The notes under the pieces were generated by a model. That model was not told where the DNA came from and did not search any database. It was given only the letters and a program-made list of their open reading frames with translations. Below, piece by piece: positions 20,868 through 34,193 of a stretch of DNA of 64,000 nucleotides. The DNA lies in NCBI GenBank assembly GCA_001599615.1, contig BCHJ01000021.1:62001-126000 (forward strand). Reading direction: 5' to 3'. The DNA comes from Thielaviopsis euricoi. Taxonomy: Eukaryota; Ascomycota; Sordariomycetes; Microascales; Ceratocystidaceae. Made by a program: the position numbers and the translations under genes. Within the stretch, counting starts at the first letter, position 1; each line of letters starts with the position of its first letter.

Positions 20868-22646
20868 GAAGAAAAAAAAAGGCGCCTACTCTAAAGAAGA
20901 TGGAAAATGAAAATTTCGCATACCTGCCAAATGCGGGCAGGTGGGCGGGCGGGCAAGAATCCCACTTTCTAAGACAAACCCCGGCCAACCCTAATACACG
21001 TCATAGACCTGACTTGACTTGACTTTGGTCACTTTAGTTGCTCACCTTTGTTCTTGGCGTGCGGGCCGAAAGAGCTGCGAGAGAACGAACAGATGCACGA
21101 ATGGGAGACAAGAATGACATTTTATTTTTCTGTAATAAACAACTGTGTGGTGAGAATGAGTGCCAATAAAGAAAGATTGACGTAAAACGTGGTCGTCAAA
21201 AAGCCGGCGGCGGAGACATCCTAGCAAGCAGCGGCGGGCCGGTCGCGTCACGTGCGCGGGGTCAGAGTCTAATTGCTTTAGGGTTCGATTCTTCAAGGGA
21301 GAAGAATATGCAATGCAGAACATGGTCTTTTTTTTTGTTTCAGACAGTAAGCCAAAGGGATGGACGTGCATGAATAGACAGACTTTATTTGCCATGCTGA
21401 ACTTGTACCACAGCCTCTTGGATAGCTGGTTGTGTTTTGCTCGTGTACTGTGACTGTGACTGTGACTGATTGTACAAGTAGTACTGGGTTCTTATACACG
21501 CTCTACGCACGCTCACTATGACTGCCGCAACGCGGAACTAGCCAAAGTTGAGGGTCCAGCGGCTACGCTTGATTGGTCTGCACGCTGAGTTCTCCATGTA
21601 TCGGGACTTTTTCTTCTGACCACAAACATTTGTATCCTTCTCTGTGGGCAATTCTTTTATTCCGTCTTTTCTTTTTATGGGTTTATTCTATCTGCTCGTT
21701 TAGCCCTAGAGAAATTCAAGCAGAGGAAAAAAAAAAAAAAAAAAAAAAGGAAAAGGCCGCTTCGCTAATCAGCGGCTTGAATCGTGCCATTCTCAAGCAT
21801 CTGTGCGCCCAAGCCAGACGACGCCTGGTGCTTTCATGTCGGTATAGCACCGAGCGTTGATGGGGGTGACTGATACTAGAAGAATAACACAGATAAAGTA
21901 CTGATATGGAAATCGACGTGTCAGATCGGCGTGCACAGTCGTTGTTGTTGTGGTTGATGCTGATGAGATACTACTGCAACTTTAGAGATAGATAGACAGA
22001 CAGAAAAGCAGGTCCATGTCGTAAACAAGCAGGTGAAGCTAAAAGGCCACGGCGAGTGTAGAGTGGCTGTGTTGCAAGGAGAAATTGGGCCAGTGAAGCT
22101 TTAATGCTGGTACAGCAGCAGTCGTAAAAGACTCGGTAATACACGAACAGAGCAGAACAGAGCAGTCTCGCCTTGTTCACAAGCTCATCGACACCTGAGC
22201 AGACCGCAGGGCGAAACAAGCCAAGAAATAAGCACCAGCCGATCTATTCTTCGGCCAAGACCGGTGCAGTACGCGGAGCCGGCAAGTGGTAGCAGAGAAG
22301 GGCACAGAAGAGAGGAAAGGAAAAACTAGACCATCTTGGGCCTAGTTCCCTGCGCTTAGCATCGATACATGTATGTAACAAGCTTTCCTTCTGTCTCTGT
22401 GCATGTAGCTTGACGAAAGAAAGAAATGAAGCTCGAAAACAGAAAACAATAACACTGATACACCCGTCCGCCCGCCGAATCGGGTCTAGGAAGGGGGACG
22501 AAATGCAGGAGCTCACCCGGCAGGTTTTGGTTTATATTGTTTCTGGGGGGCAAGAAGAAAAGAAAATGATTTGCATAGCGTCTCGACAAAATATGTCAGA
22601 CGGCATGTTTTTTTTTTTTTTTGGGGCTGTATTTTGAGCCCTGGAC

Positions 22647-22677
<31 letters not shown>

Positions 22678-23445
22678 CTTGGGTATACCCCCCTCTGTTC
22701 TTTTATGCGTGATCTTGGGGGAATACACGCTGAAGTACAGAGGCCATCTCAGAAAGCAAACGGGATTGACCAACTTTGTATACTACTACTTCATGTCAGA
22801 CAGACGGCCTCAAGCCCAAAAAGCAAGTCTCTCGTATGATACTTGGTCGACAGACTGGGATCAAGAGAGACTACGTACTACAGCAGAAGCAAGATTTGGA
22901 GAGCCTTTTGTAGTAGTATTTCCAGAGTCGTATTCTGTGTTATTACAGAGGGAATAATGGAGTAGACAGTAGTAGAAAAGAAATGATTCTAAAAGAGAAG
23001 AAAAAAAAAAATTGGACAGGCAGCCCCTGAACTGAGCATTTCAATTCATCTTTTCCTACGTCTTCTTTTTGCTCCTTCATGTATTCAAGTAGACAGACAG
23101 GCACTTGGAAAAAAGAAAAAAGCAAACATTGTAACTCTACGCAACCTCTCCGAAATCCGCGAGAGCGACCATGACGAAGGAAGTGAGAGTGAAGTAAAAA
23201 GTGACGAGTCACAAAATGCAGCATTGATGGGAAAGGAAATTCGGGGGATTTTATTCTTGTTTGGGGGCAGGCCAGGCAAGGCAGGGCTGTTCAGGACGGT
23301 CTGTCTGGTCTGGTCTGGTTTATCAGCAAGGCAAGACTTCTGGATGAGGATGGAGATGGAGAGAAAAGCAGATGAGAGGGTGGTGGATTGGATTAGACGT
23401 AGTGGATTAGGTGGATTAGAAGGTGGTATAAGACTGTTTGCAGTA

Positions 23446-23520
23446 AGGTAAGCCAGGGTTCAGGCCAGGACAGGCCAAGCTAGGATAGACTAGACCAGGC
23501 AGGTTAGGGCAGGTCAAGGC
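23446..23520. repeat. Degenerate CAGGC pentamer array
   Basis: About 15 five-base units (AGGTA, AGCCA, GGGTT, CAGGC, CAGGA, CAGGC, CAAGC, TAGGA, TAGAC, TAGAC, CAGGC, AGGTT, AGGGC, AGGTC, AAGGC). They hold the 5-bp register while the sequence drifts around CAGGC. Confidence 0.75.
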
Positions 23521-26500
23521 ATGATAAAATTGTATTGTGGCGAGGGAGGAAAGGGGGGTTTTTTTTTCTTTTTTTTAATTTTTTTTATATTAAATCAAGC
23601 TCGGGATAAATACTAAAGACGTGTCGTTTAAAACGAGGAAAATCCTCCCGTAAGCCAGGCCAGGCCGAGGCGAGAAAGAAGCAAAACAGGCGAGGAAACG
23701 CTATTTTTTTTTTTTTTTTTTGGTGAGCAGTACTGAAAAATATCAACAACAAGACAGACAACAACTCGCCAGTTGCAAGTTGGCACATGCTTGTTTTTTT
23801 TTGTTGGTTTACTGTAGCAGTCTGTGATAATTTCCCATCACGGTAATTTTTTATTTATTTTTTTTACAGAAAAAAAACCGACTCACTGGTTAAACCACCG
23901 CATAAAACGGAAATATCATGGACAAAATTACTTCTTAATGAAAATCTGCCGGCGTTTCTCCTGTTCAGAGAAGAAGAATTTATATTCGTAAGGTGGACAC
24001 TGGAGAAAAAAAAAAAGCCGCGGCCCGCAGGATTACACGTCAAGAATCCTAGCTTCATTTGCGGCGAGCCGGGATTTGCGTCCTTTTTTTTTTTTCTTTT
24101 TTTTTTTTCTTTCCATTCTTTCTGTCCATCTCTCTCTCTCTCCGTCCCTAATTCTCAGTCTTCTTATTCAGGAACATGGCCTTCTCCGTTGGTGATGCTA
24201 CCCACTGGTTTCACCTTTTTAAGGGCCCCCCCCTCGCCTCGCCTCGTGGATCCACGGTATGAGCCGCACATCATAACATCATTCTAGACTTTGCTTTTCA
24301 TAGAGAAAGAAAGAAAAAAGAAATCTATCGGCTCATCTCCTGGCCTGCTCTGCACGGCCTCACCTCGTGCCGAAATTCCAATATAACAAATATCCGTTGA
24401 AACAGGCAGAGACGGCAAACAAATATTACCAAGACACTTTTGTTCACGCTGTACGGTTGTGTCGTAGGATTGCGATGTGTAATGTGCCACAAGTCTAAGG
24501 GGTTATTATTTTTCTTCTTCTTTTTTCTTTCTTTGATCTACAAGGGCGGATATTCACATAGTTTGGAGTATCAGGAAGAAAAGCAAAGAAGAAGAAAAAA
24601 GCCTGCCTCGTTTAATCCCTTTAACCCTATAAACTCCCCGTGCTTGTCAAGCCAAGAGAATGCCGCTGACACTGACATTGAGCCTGTGCCTGTGCCTGTG
24701 CCTGTCAACTACATTCCATTCCATTCCATTCCAAGTCTTGAGCGTGAGTTCCTATGCTGGGCCGCATACATAGAATAAGACATGTTGTCGAGATCGTCAA
24801 TTATATCGCAAGCCACTTGTCGCAGTCACAGCCACAGCCACAAACACAAACAGACAAAAAAACACAAGTTCCCATTTGAGTCTAGTACTGTACTGCCGAT
24901 TCTTCAGACCGTAGTCAACCTGTTAGTTGTGGCTCTCCATTGCCTGGCTTAGTGTGGTCCAATGACTACAGGGCCATATTAAACTGGACTGGTCTTGTCT
25001 GGTCTAGTCTGCTAATATAAACTCTAACAGGCCACTCACTCACTATACGTCGCCTGCTTACGGCCTTGCTTACCAGCCAAGAAACTTGAACTTGGACTTG
25101 TCACTAAACACCCCCGAGAAGGTTAGTCCCTAGCCCAAGGTGTCACGAGCTCGCTCGGCAACACAGTACAATAAAGCAGAGTACAGAGTGTGCGCATGCT
25201 ACAGCACAGCACAGCTCGTGAATCAAAGTCAAAGAAAGATAAAGCCCAACTCAGCTCGGCTACGATGGTTGTAGCCGCTACCTACTCTACCAGTACTACT
25301 GCCTCCAAAATACTTGAACCAGCACTACAGCGGGAGATGGGCCAAGACCAAGACACGGCTTGTGCTGCACGGTTCTTGTGAGAGTAGAAGAAAGGACCGC
25401 TTGCTTGCTTTGAGCCAACAGAGTATTTATCTCGCAGTCCACCCGTCTAGATGTGATGTGAGCTCTGGAATGTATGAGACGGCACAAGGGCTGTTCTTTG
25501 GCTGTGTGTGCTGCTGTTGGATATAGAAGAATCAGCTGGCCTAGAGACGATAAGTCTTTTTCTGCTTCAAAAGCCAACAAATGCGTGAGGTTGAGTAGCC
25601 GTTTATCCTTGTTTATAGTGTACTGCCAGAGTAGCAGGTTTTTTTTTTTTTTTTCGCCCCCCCCCCCCCCCCTGGTGGTTTTGTATCCCTGTAATTTTTT
25701 CTTTTAATTTTTCTTATTTTTTTCTGGTTCGCGGTCTCGCTGTTTACACACTCTCTTTTTTTCCTTCTTTTTTTTTTCTCTTTTTCCCTTATAAAAAAAA
25801 AAAGGATCACAGGCGAGAAATGCCGGGTTTCGCTGTGGGTCAACTAAAGCAAGTAAACAAGACGACATTCACTTTACTTCACCCTCAGTCACCAACAACC
25901 AGAAATCCATCCGCAATCATGATAAATGTGACACCTAAAAAAGAAATATACTCACGCAGTAAATCCTCAGAAAAATAAAAGAAATATGGTACTATTGACA
26001 CCTTGTTCAACTGTGCATGTAAAGCAAAAGCATTAACAGGGGCTGCAAATAAATGCAGCACGCACACCACTATAAAAAAAAAAAAAAAACAAGGTCATAT
26101 AAGCTAATGCCTGTCTCTTTCTTTTATTCTAGTCTTCTTTTTCCTACTGTTTCATTCTTCGAAAAGTCGAGATAATTCCTGTATTTGTCTTTTGATTAGT
26201 TTCTTCTGTAGCTACTCACAACCATTACTTGTTCCTGGATATCAAAAACATCACCACCTATCTAAGAAAAAAGAAAATACCAAATTAAAAGCCTCAATCA
26301 CACTCAACAAAGCACCAAAAAGAAACTATGATAATCTGCTTGAAGTAGCATTTACCGAATTTATCCATCCATCCACACACAAACATACACACATACACAC
26401 TCTCTCTCTTCCCCGTACTACTCTACCCGGTAATAGTACTACACTACCTTCCACCTGGTAATACCAAGTCCAGTCCAGTCCTGCACATACATACAGTTGC

Positions 26501-27105
26501 GTACACGCCTCACTTAAAAGGCTCCATATCCCACCGATTCTGCCCATCCAGCCATTCATTACTAGAAACATTTCTTTTTAACCCGTTTATTGCTCCCTCT
26601 TTTCTACTGTCTCACTTTATCCATTTAGATTTCATATAATCTTTCTCTTTCCTGTTCCCTTTATTCTTTGTTCTTCTCTATTCCCTGTTTATCTTTTTTT
26701 TTTCTTTTTCATTCTCGGTGTTTACTTATCTTCTACTAAAAGAAGACAAAAAACACCATTCAAAAGCTACCGCCACTAAAAACGACCATCTATCTAATCT
26801 TGTCTCCCATCCATCAGCAACCACGTGCCGACCTCCAAACACTCCGTTCGCCTTGTTTCAACCTCTGCTCTGTGATATCCCTCTCGCTCAAACCGCCTCC
26901 CATCAAATCAAGCTTATCTCCGTCCCATCTTTGAGCCTAGCTCGGCTCTAGTTTCCGCTAGCGCACCGTCCGTCCGTGTCCGTGCCGTGCCGTACCTGTG
27001 CACCCACCGTTTCAAATCACCGGCCTCTGTCCTATACTATACTCACCATACAATCCACCACCTCCCGGCATCGTATACTTGTACACAAAAGACCCAATGC
27101 CCCTC

Positions 27106-28414
27106 ATGTGCTTCGGCAGCCGCAAAAATGACGACAATGATCTGGCCCATTCGCGCCAGATCGATAAGCTGCTACGAGCAGACGAGAAGCGCATGGAGCG
27201 TGAAGTAAAGTTGTTGCTACTTGGTATGCATGCGCCTGGCTATGCTTCTCTCTAGTAGCTGAAAACTTGTACTAACTCTCTCCCCCAGGCGCCGGTGAAT
27301 CCGGCAAGTCTACCGTGCTCAAACAGATGAAACTCATCTATGCCCAGGGCTTCAGCGACTCTGAAAAGATGGAGTGGAAGCCCGTCATCTTCACCAATGT
27401 CATTCAGTCGTACCGCGTCATCTACGGCGCCATGCAGGAGCTAGACATTCCGTTTCAGAACCCGGAGAACGAGGTATGTATACATATCTGTTCTTGATCT
27501 ATACCCACCCACATCTAACACTCAACAGCAACACATGGCCCATATCTTGGTCGACTACGACATCGCCGCCGACGACGAATTCCCCCAAGACTACCTGATG
27601 CCCATAAAGTCTCTATGGCGCGACCGAGGCGTGCGTAAGGCCATGGCCAAGGGCAACGAGTTTGCCCTCCACGACAATCTGACCTAGTACGTGACTTTCT
27701 TTCTCCCCTCTTCCCGTCCTCCTGTACTAACACCCGCCACACAGCTTCGTCGAAGAAATCGACCGCATCTGGGCCCCCGACTTCATACCCAACGACCAGG
27801 ACTTGCTGCGCGCGCGCCTGCGTACTACCGGTATCACAGAGACTCTCTTCGACCTCGGCCAGATCACGTACCGCATGTTCGACGTGGGCGGCCAGCGCTC
27901 GGAGCGCAAGAAGTGGATTCACTGTTTCGAGAATGTGAATTGTCTGTTGTTCCTGGTGGCCATTAGCGGCTACGATCAGTGCTTGGTGGAGGACAAAGAC
28001 GGCGTGAGTTTTTAGCCCTTTCAGCTCTTTCAGCTCTTCAGTGATACACATACTAACACCCCCATCCAGAACCAAATGAACGAAGCCCTCATGCTCTGGG
28101 AATCCGTCGCCAACTCCCACTGGTTCACCAAGTCCGCGCTCATTCTCTTCCTCAACAAAATGGACCTGTTCAAGGACAAACTCGCCGTCAGCCCGCTCGC
28201 CAACTACGGCTTCACCGACTACACGGGCGCGCCCGACGACTGGCGCAAGGCCAGCAAGTACTTTCTCGACAAGTTCAAGGCCCTCAACCGCAACCCCGAC
28301 AAGGAAATCTACGGCCACTTTACCAACGCCACAGACACAAACTTGCTCAAGATCACAATGACGTCGGTGCAGGACATGATTATCCAGCGGAATCTCAAGG
28401 CGTTGATTCTATGA
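27106..28414 (+). CDS. ganB: Heterotrimeric G-protein alpha subunit, group III (GanB/GNA-3 type)
   Basis: CDS join(27106..27223,27289..27473,27529..27686,27745..28003,28070..28414), 354 aa. It couples a nutrient receptor to adenylyl cyclase/PKA in filamentous ascomycetes. GTPase motifs: P-loop GAGESGKS (40-47), switch I RLRTTGITET (178-187 region) with the arginine before TT, switch II DVGGQRSERKKW (200-211), NKMD (269-272) and TNATDT near the C-terminus. The start MCFGSRK and the tail QRNLKALIL are those of group III, not the CGLI tail of group I; it lacks a Gly2 myristoylation site but has Cys2. A Met three codons upstream (27097) is a possible alternative start. Four introns, each with CTAAC; intron 1 interrupts the P-loop Gly40 codon. 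Confidence 0.97.
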
Positions 28415-31107
28415 GGTCTGTCTGTCTGCGTCTGGCGAGTTGTGTCTTGTTTGTCTGTTTGCTGCTCTGTTTTTGTGTTTTCTTAGATTTGCATATTGGC
28501 CCGGGTTTCTTCTTTTTGTTGTCCTCTTTTCTGTTTCTTCTTTTCTTCTCATGTTCCTTTTTCTCACGTCTTTATCTTTTTCATTTCTCTCTCGATCAGC
28601 TCTGGAGTTTGTCTTTTTTTTCTTCTTCTCTTCTCTTCTCTTGTATTTCTTCAGGGTCCTTATATATAGAGTTCGCCGCCCTCCCCCTATCCGTCACTCG
28701 CCTTACCCCTTCCTTGTGTAACGATTCTGTACTTAGTGATACCATTATCAATCAATTCACTTTCTTATACTTTCTTCTCTGTGTTATTCCTTTGTCGTGA
28801 GTGTATTTTACAGGCAGCTGTTATGTAAGTCTCCTTGTACTTCCATAGCTTTCCGAAATAGGCAAATAACTACACCTTACTGCTTCTTATTTTCTCCTTC
28901 ATCTTAACGTGACATATTATATCACATCACATCGACTACTATAGATAATTCGGTACTTGTGATCCCTATCGTTTGATTGGTTGCCGTCAGTTTTGGTGGT
29001 CAGTTGATTCCATTAACAGAGCGTTTGCTGTTGGTCGCACACACATTCATTAGGGTTACTGTCACCGTTTTATCTCGACCCACTGATTTCTAAGCACAAA
29101 GCGGGTTTTATTGTACGCCTAAATTGGAATAAGAGAAGCATGATGCGCATTTGTGCATTGGAACACAACACACACACACACCGACTCGGAGAAAACTCCG
29201 GCTGGGGAGATTTCTATAAAGCAGTCTCAAATCGGGAAAAAAGCCTATCAAAGAACAAAGCATCAAGAACAGCGTAGGATGCCAGGTGCAGATATTGGTT
29301 GCATCGAGCCGGTTCTCATTGGTTTTTGGTAGCAAACGGCGCATTTACTATAAAACACAACCCGTCCCTTCTTTAGGCTGTTCATTTTATTCTCGCACAT
29401 AAACTTTGGCTGCGTGCTTTGGTACCGACAAAGGGGAGGCAAATCCAAGCAGGTGAGGTCGCTGAGATGAGTTCATGGGCAGTTCAATAACAAACGATAA
29501 GTTTGACCGGCTTCGGAGAATTAAAGAGTAAAAATATCGGTTAGGGTTATCGGTTGGGCTGGCAAAAATTACAATTACAGCGGTCAGACATGAAAAGTCG
29601 GTTGTCAAGGACGTCACGCATGTGGCTTGATTGAGAAGTGAACTTTATGCTTATACAGGTACTTTGACTTGGTGTTAACTCAACTCAGGTACCTACAAAG
29701 TGCTACAAGCCGGTAAATGTACTTGCATTATGAGAAAATGGGCGGGAAGAACAGACCGGGGCTGAATTGAAAACTGCATTTCTTTAGGTGAGGGGCATTT
29801 CACTATACTGGAGAGCCCCTCTTTTGATGGGTGAGTCTGAACCTCAATTGAGACTGAATACACACAGTCAGTGACCACCAATACATCTTCGACTCTTTCC
29901 TCAGCAAGCCGCCCTTATTGATCTCCTCCTACTTCGATCATCAAGCATCGCGATACCTAGTTTCTTATAGCCTTTTGTCGATGGCGCCACATTCATTGGC
30001 GCCACAGTAGTCGGCGAAGTCTGGGCGCTAGGATTAACGGACTTGAAAAAAAAAAAAAAAAAAAAAAAAAGACGCAATCTGGGATACAAAGCATGCGATT
30101 TATAATCAAAGTTTCTCGCTCAGTTGAGCCTCAAAGCATAACTGGTCTCTCCATGTTATTGTTGCCTTTAATCTTGGTATCTCACGTTCTTGATGATCGT
30201 GAGAGCCTCCACTGGTAAAAAACCTTGAGTTGTCATGTTTTAGCTGTGAAATTAATGTGTTGGCTCATAGAAACTACACACATGGTAATTTAGCTGCCTT
30301 TTCGGGAAGCTCTGAACTCCGGGTTGGATGAGAACCAGACACACTGCGGTGTGTGCTTTTTTTTTTTCTTCCCCACGGACAAAACACTTATTTATTCATG
30401 TATCAACTTGTATGAAGTAAAGAAACAAAACACAATGGCCACCATAAATAAAACTTCCAGATTCCAGAAGAGGCAAAAAGGAAAAAAATAACTACAGAAA
30501 TAAAACACTCTTCCCCCTCGAAAAAGGAATAGAGAGATCCCGGGTAGTGGCTGCTGCTAGTAATACACTGCTAAGACTCAGTAGTTTAATGGCTTGCTAG
30601 TGTAATGATAACCATAATGATACTGATAATGGCCGTAGTAATAGTGATAATAGCAGTAGCAGCGGCAACAGAACAGCGGTAGTATTCGCTCCTGCCTTGT
30701 CTTGTAAAGCGTGCTTACCCTACCCACTTGCTAGTATTTACAAATCACATCACCAATCACAACATCAACCTCCACCTCCACCAAGACTGTTTTGTTTGTA
30801 CCTACCTACCAGCGCCAGCACCCACCGCTGATTTTGGGAAACTGCCAGCTTTCTTTCCTCTTCCGACTGCTCTCTGCCTGCACTGCGCAGCGAGGAAGTT
30901 GCCTTGAGTCCGCCCGCCATCCAGCCAAATCTTTTTCTGTGCCTGCCTTTTCCCGATTTGAATTTCGAGATTGAAAATTTTCTCCCTTGAGATTTTTCTC
31001 ACACGCCTTTTTCAGCCTCATTTTCATTTCGTTCTCTNTCTTTTTTTTTTTTTTTTTTTTTTCTCTGTTTATTCTTCGACCCCCGATAACACTACATAAT
31101 CCTCTAA
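28415..31107. other. Intergenic region G-alpha to glutamate-cysteine ligase
   Basis: 28430-28800 is a T/C-rich 3' flank of the G-alpha gene. TTAGGGTT occurs at about 29050-29057 and 29541-29548. Two GGCGCCACA copies lie near 29984 and 29999. A poly-A run lies at about 30044-30070 and an ambiguous base at 31038, inside the T-rich leader of the next gene. No gene is recognised. Confidence 0.55.
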
Positions 31108-33680
31108 ATGGGTCTTTTGTCAGTTACTCGATTTCTCATTATCTGAAACTTCTCATGCTAACCATCTTTCTAGAGCTTTGGGAACGGCTCTTGATTGGCC
31201 CGAGGCCAAGAAGAGAGCCCATCAGGTCCGCGAATGGGGCATTCAGGTACGGACTAACGGGAGCGCTTTCCGCGCGGCTTCTTATCGCCGGCTTATCGTG
31301 CGTGCTTAGGTGTTGACCAAGCCGACCGTGGCGGACGGTTAAATGGAATGAAGCCGCAAAAGGATCATGCATTGCTATGCCATGCTCTGGTGTGCGATAT
31401 GCTCGCTCTGAAATGCTCTAAAATGCTATGCTATGCTATGTTGCGCTGCGCTGCCCTGCACTGTGCTGTGCTATGCTCTTTTCCACATTGACCGTCAGAA
31501 CGCTAACAGCTTCTGCAGCAATTGCTGGAGATTTGGAACAAGGCAAAGACAAAGGAGAGAGACGCCATGTTGTGGGGTGATGAGGTGATTCCGCTCTATC
31601 CACTCGCCGTGTAAGATTTCGTGCTGACTAAACCTCCCCCGCAGATTGAGTATTTGGTCGTTGTCTACTCAGAAGACAAGCCTGCAGTTCTTGTCTCTCT
31701 GCGTCAGGCTGAGATCCTCGATGAGCTATCCAAGCTGAAGAACGTCACACTTCAAGATGCATCAGGGTCTTTCAAGGAGTAAGCTCTCTCCTCTCATTAC
31801 CAAATCTACTGGCACAATACACTAACAAGTCATAGGCATGCTATGCCCGTTTTCCACCCCGAATTCGGCCGCTTCATGCTGGAGACGACCCCGGGAAAGC
31901 CATGGGGCATCGGCTTCAAAGAGCTCCTCGAGGTTGAACCAGACATGAGACTTCGGTAGGCTCTCTCCTCTTCTCTTCTACAATTACTCACCAAGACGGC
32001 ACTGACAGTAGCCGTTACAGGAGGAAGCTTGCCCGGGCTCACATGCTTCCCACCGAGTATCCCATCACCCTGACTACCTTCCCCAGATTGGGATCCCCTG
32101 GTGTTTTTTCCGACCCTTATTACCCGCCCTCGGGAGATAAGCTGCGCTCTCAGTTTGTTCCCGACGAAATCGCCAACCCGCACATTCGCTTCCCCACGCT
32201 AGCCGCCAACATCCGCTCTCGCCGCGGCCGCAAGGTCCAGGTCAACGTGCCTGTCTTTTTCGACGAGAAAACCCCCAAGCCGTGGGTCGACCCCACAGTC
32301 AACTTCGACATGCACACCTGGCCTGAAGACGCCGATGTGCGCAATGGCGCCGCTCCCGACAACTTTATTCACATGGATGCCATGGCCTTTGGCATGGGCA
32401 GCTGCTGTCTGCAAATCACCTTCCAGGCCAAGAATCTGCTCGAGGGCCGCACCATGTACGACCAGCTGAGCCCGCTGGGCCCCATTATGCTGGCGCTGAC
32501 GGCTGCCACGCCCATCTACAAGGGCTTCCTGGCCAACACGGACGTCAGATGGAACCAGATCGGTAACGCCGTGGACGATAGAACGCCTGAGGAGCTTGGC
32601 GAGAAGCCGCTTGAAAACGACAGATGGCGCATCCCCAAGTCAAGATATGCCTCCAACTCTACCTACATTTCCACCGACGCACGCTTGCGGCCCGAGTACT
32701 TCGACCCGGATCTGGTTATCGATCCCAAGATTAAGCAGCAGCTTATGGACGGCGGCATGGACGACCGTCTGGCAACTCACTTTGCCCATTTGTTTATCCG
32801 CGACCCCATTGTCATCTTTGAGGAAGACCTGCAGGAACTGGATCTTACCAAGACGGACCATTTTGAAAACATCCAGTCGACCAACTGGCAGCACATGCGC
32901 TTTAAGCCGCCACCGGCTGACAACTCGATTGGCTGGCGCGTGGAGTTCCGGCCCATGGAGATTCAGCTTACAGACTTTGAAAATGCTGCCTTTTCTGTCT
33001 TCATTGTGCTGATTACGCGGGCGATTCTATCATTTGATCTCAACTTTTACATTCCCATCAAGAAGGTTGACGAGAACATGGAGCGAGCACATGCCCTGGA
33101 CGCCGTCAGCTCGCAAAAGTTTTACTTCCGCAAGGACCCGTTCCCCAAGCGCGTTTCGCGTGCCGCCAGCAGCGGAAGCAGCTGCAACAGCAGCAGCGAT
33201 GGCTCGCGGCCCAACTCGAGAACACCAAGCCGGCCGGCGTCACCGTTTGGCCCCGTCGAAGACGAGTACACGGAAATGACGGTCAACGAGGTGATCAATG
33301 GCCAGGCAGAGCAGGGTGGCTTCCCGGGCTTGGTGACGATTGTCGAGTCGTACCTGGACAACATCAACGTGGATATCAGCACACGGTGCGAGCTGGCCAA
33401 GTACCTGCGGCTAATCCGGCAGCGAGCCAGCGGCGAGCTGTGCACGACGGCTCGGTGGATCCGGGACTTTGTAGCGCGTCACCCGGCGTACAAGCATGAC
33501 AGTGTGGTGTCGGAAGAGATCAACAAGGATCTAATTGCGTCAGTGATTGCGCTGGGTGACCGAGAGGCGAGCGGTGAGCGGTTTAATGGCGGAGGAGTGC
33601 ACGGACTGGACAAGCTGTATGGCGGGTTCAAGGGCTGCAAGTTGGGCGAGGACTTTAAAGTGGTGACAACGCGGGTGTAG
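31108..33680 (+). CDS. GSH1: Glutamate-cysteine ligase catalytic subunit (gamma-glutamylcysteine synthetase)
   Basis: CDS join(31108..31118,31174..31246,31519..31584,31645..31778,31836..31955,32021..33680), 687 aa. It catalyses the ATP-dependent, rate-limiting first step of glutathione synthesis. Signature segments: N-terminus MGLLALGTALDWPEAKK (as in yeast Gsh1), WGDEIEYLVV, HPEFGRFMLETTP, SCCLQITFQA (about 261-270), AVDDRTPEE (about 318-326), HFENIQSTNW (about 415-424), GWRVEFRPME (about 439-448) and ASGELCTTARW (about 604). A Ser-rich insert (about 513-543) is not conserved-looking. Exon 1 is only 11 nt, with the unusual donor GTCAGT. Intron 2 is 272 nt and contains a pentamer array; intron 3 uses donor GTGATT. 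The 3' flank has a GGCACA hexamer run at 33681-33708. Confidence 0.96.
31423..31477. repeat. ATGCT pentamer array inside a GSH1 intron
   Basis: Eleven in-register 5-mers drifting from ATGCT through GCGCT, GCCCT, GCACT and GTGCT, and back to ATGCT. They lie within the 272-nt second intron of the glutamate-cysteine ligase gene (31247-31518). Confidence 0.9.
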
Positions 33681-34160
33681 ACGCAGGCACAGGCACAGGC
33701 ACAGGCACAGACAGAGAGACAGACATAGACACAGACACTGGTCGTGCAGCAGAGTGAAAATAGTGCGGTGGGCGAGAATGTGACTCAGCCGGAGGGCACA
33801 AAGTCGGCGCCACTGCCTTGAAGTGGCCTGATGTCGACTGGTGAGGAATGGCAGTGGGTGTAGCCCGAGGAGAGAGGGGGGAGATGAGGGAGCGAGAGAA
33901 TGAGAGAAGATTGGCGCGCACAAAGGTGGTGAGCTTTGATTTTTTTTTTCTCTTTGATCGGAGAGTTTCTTTTGTGTCTGGGTGGATGTCTGTTGTTGGC
34001 AGTGGCGCTAACAGGGACAGACAGGGAGAGAGAACAGACAGGGGAGAGAGAGAGGAAGAAAGAGAAAGATGGAGCAGTAGATGCAACAAACCAGTGGGTC
34101 AAGGGCTGCCAAGGCGGGACAAGTGTATTTGTGGCTTGTTTGGCGGGCGATGAGATTACA

Positions 34161-34193
34161 GGGCAGGGCAGGGCAAGGCAGGGCAGGTCGGGC
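34161..34193. repeat. GGGCA pentamer array
   Basis: GGGCA x3, AGGCA, GGGCA, GGTCG, GGC in constant 5-bp register, in the 3' flank of the glutamate-cysteine ligase gene. Confidence 0.9.

Larger units (their letters stand above)
20701..27105. other. 6.4 kb gene-poor divergent region SPE3 / G-alpha gene
   Basis: No protein or RNA gene is supported. It contains an N gap within a poly-A run (20780-20860), AACCCTAA at 20987-20994, TTAGGGTT at about 21279-21286, and period-5 arrays at 21007-21026, 23446-23520, 24713-24733 and 24983-25012. A T16 run followed by C16 lies at 25639-25672. Many A or T homopolymers of 15-27 nt occur (for example near 21727, 22610, 22650 and 23704). The last 500 bp before the G-alpha start are T/C-rich, as in other leaders. 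Confidence 0.6.

Noticed and set aside
21270..21300. B-box-like GGGTTCGATTC
   Set aside because: The flanks cannot form a T stem and there is no matching A box upstream; it overlaps a TTAGGGTT octamer.
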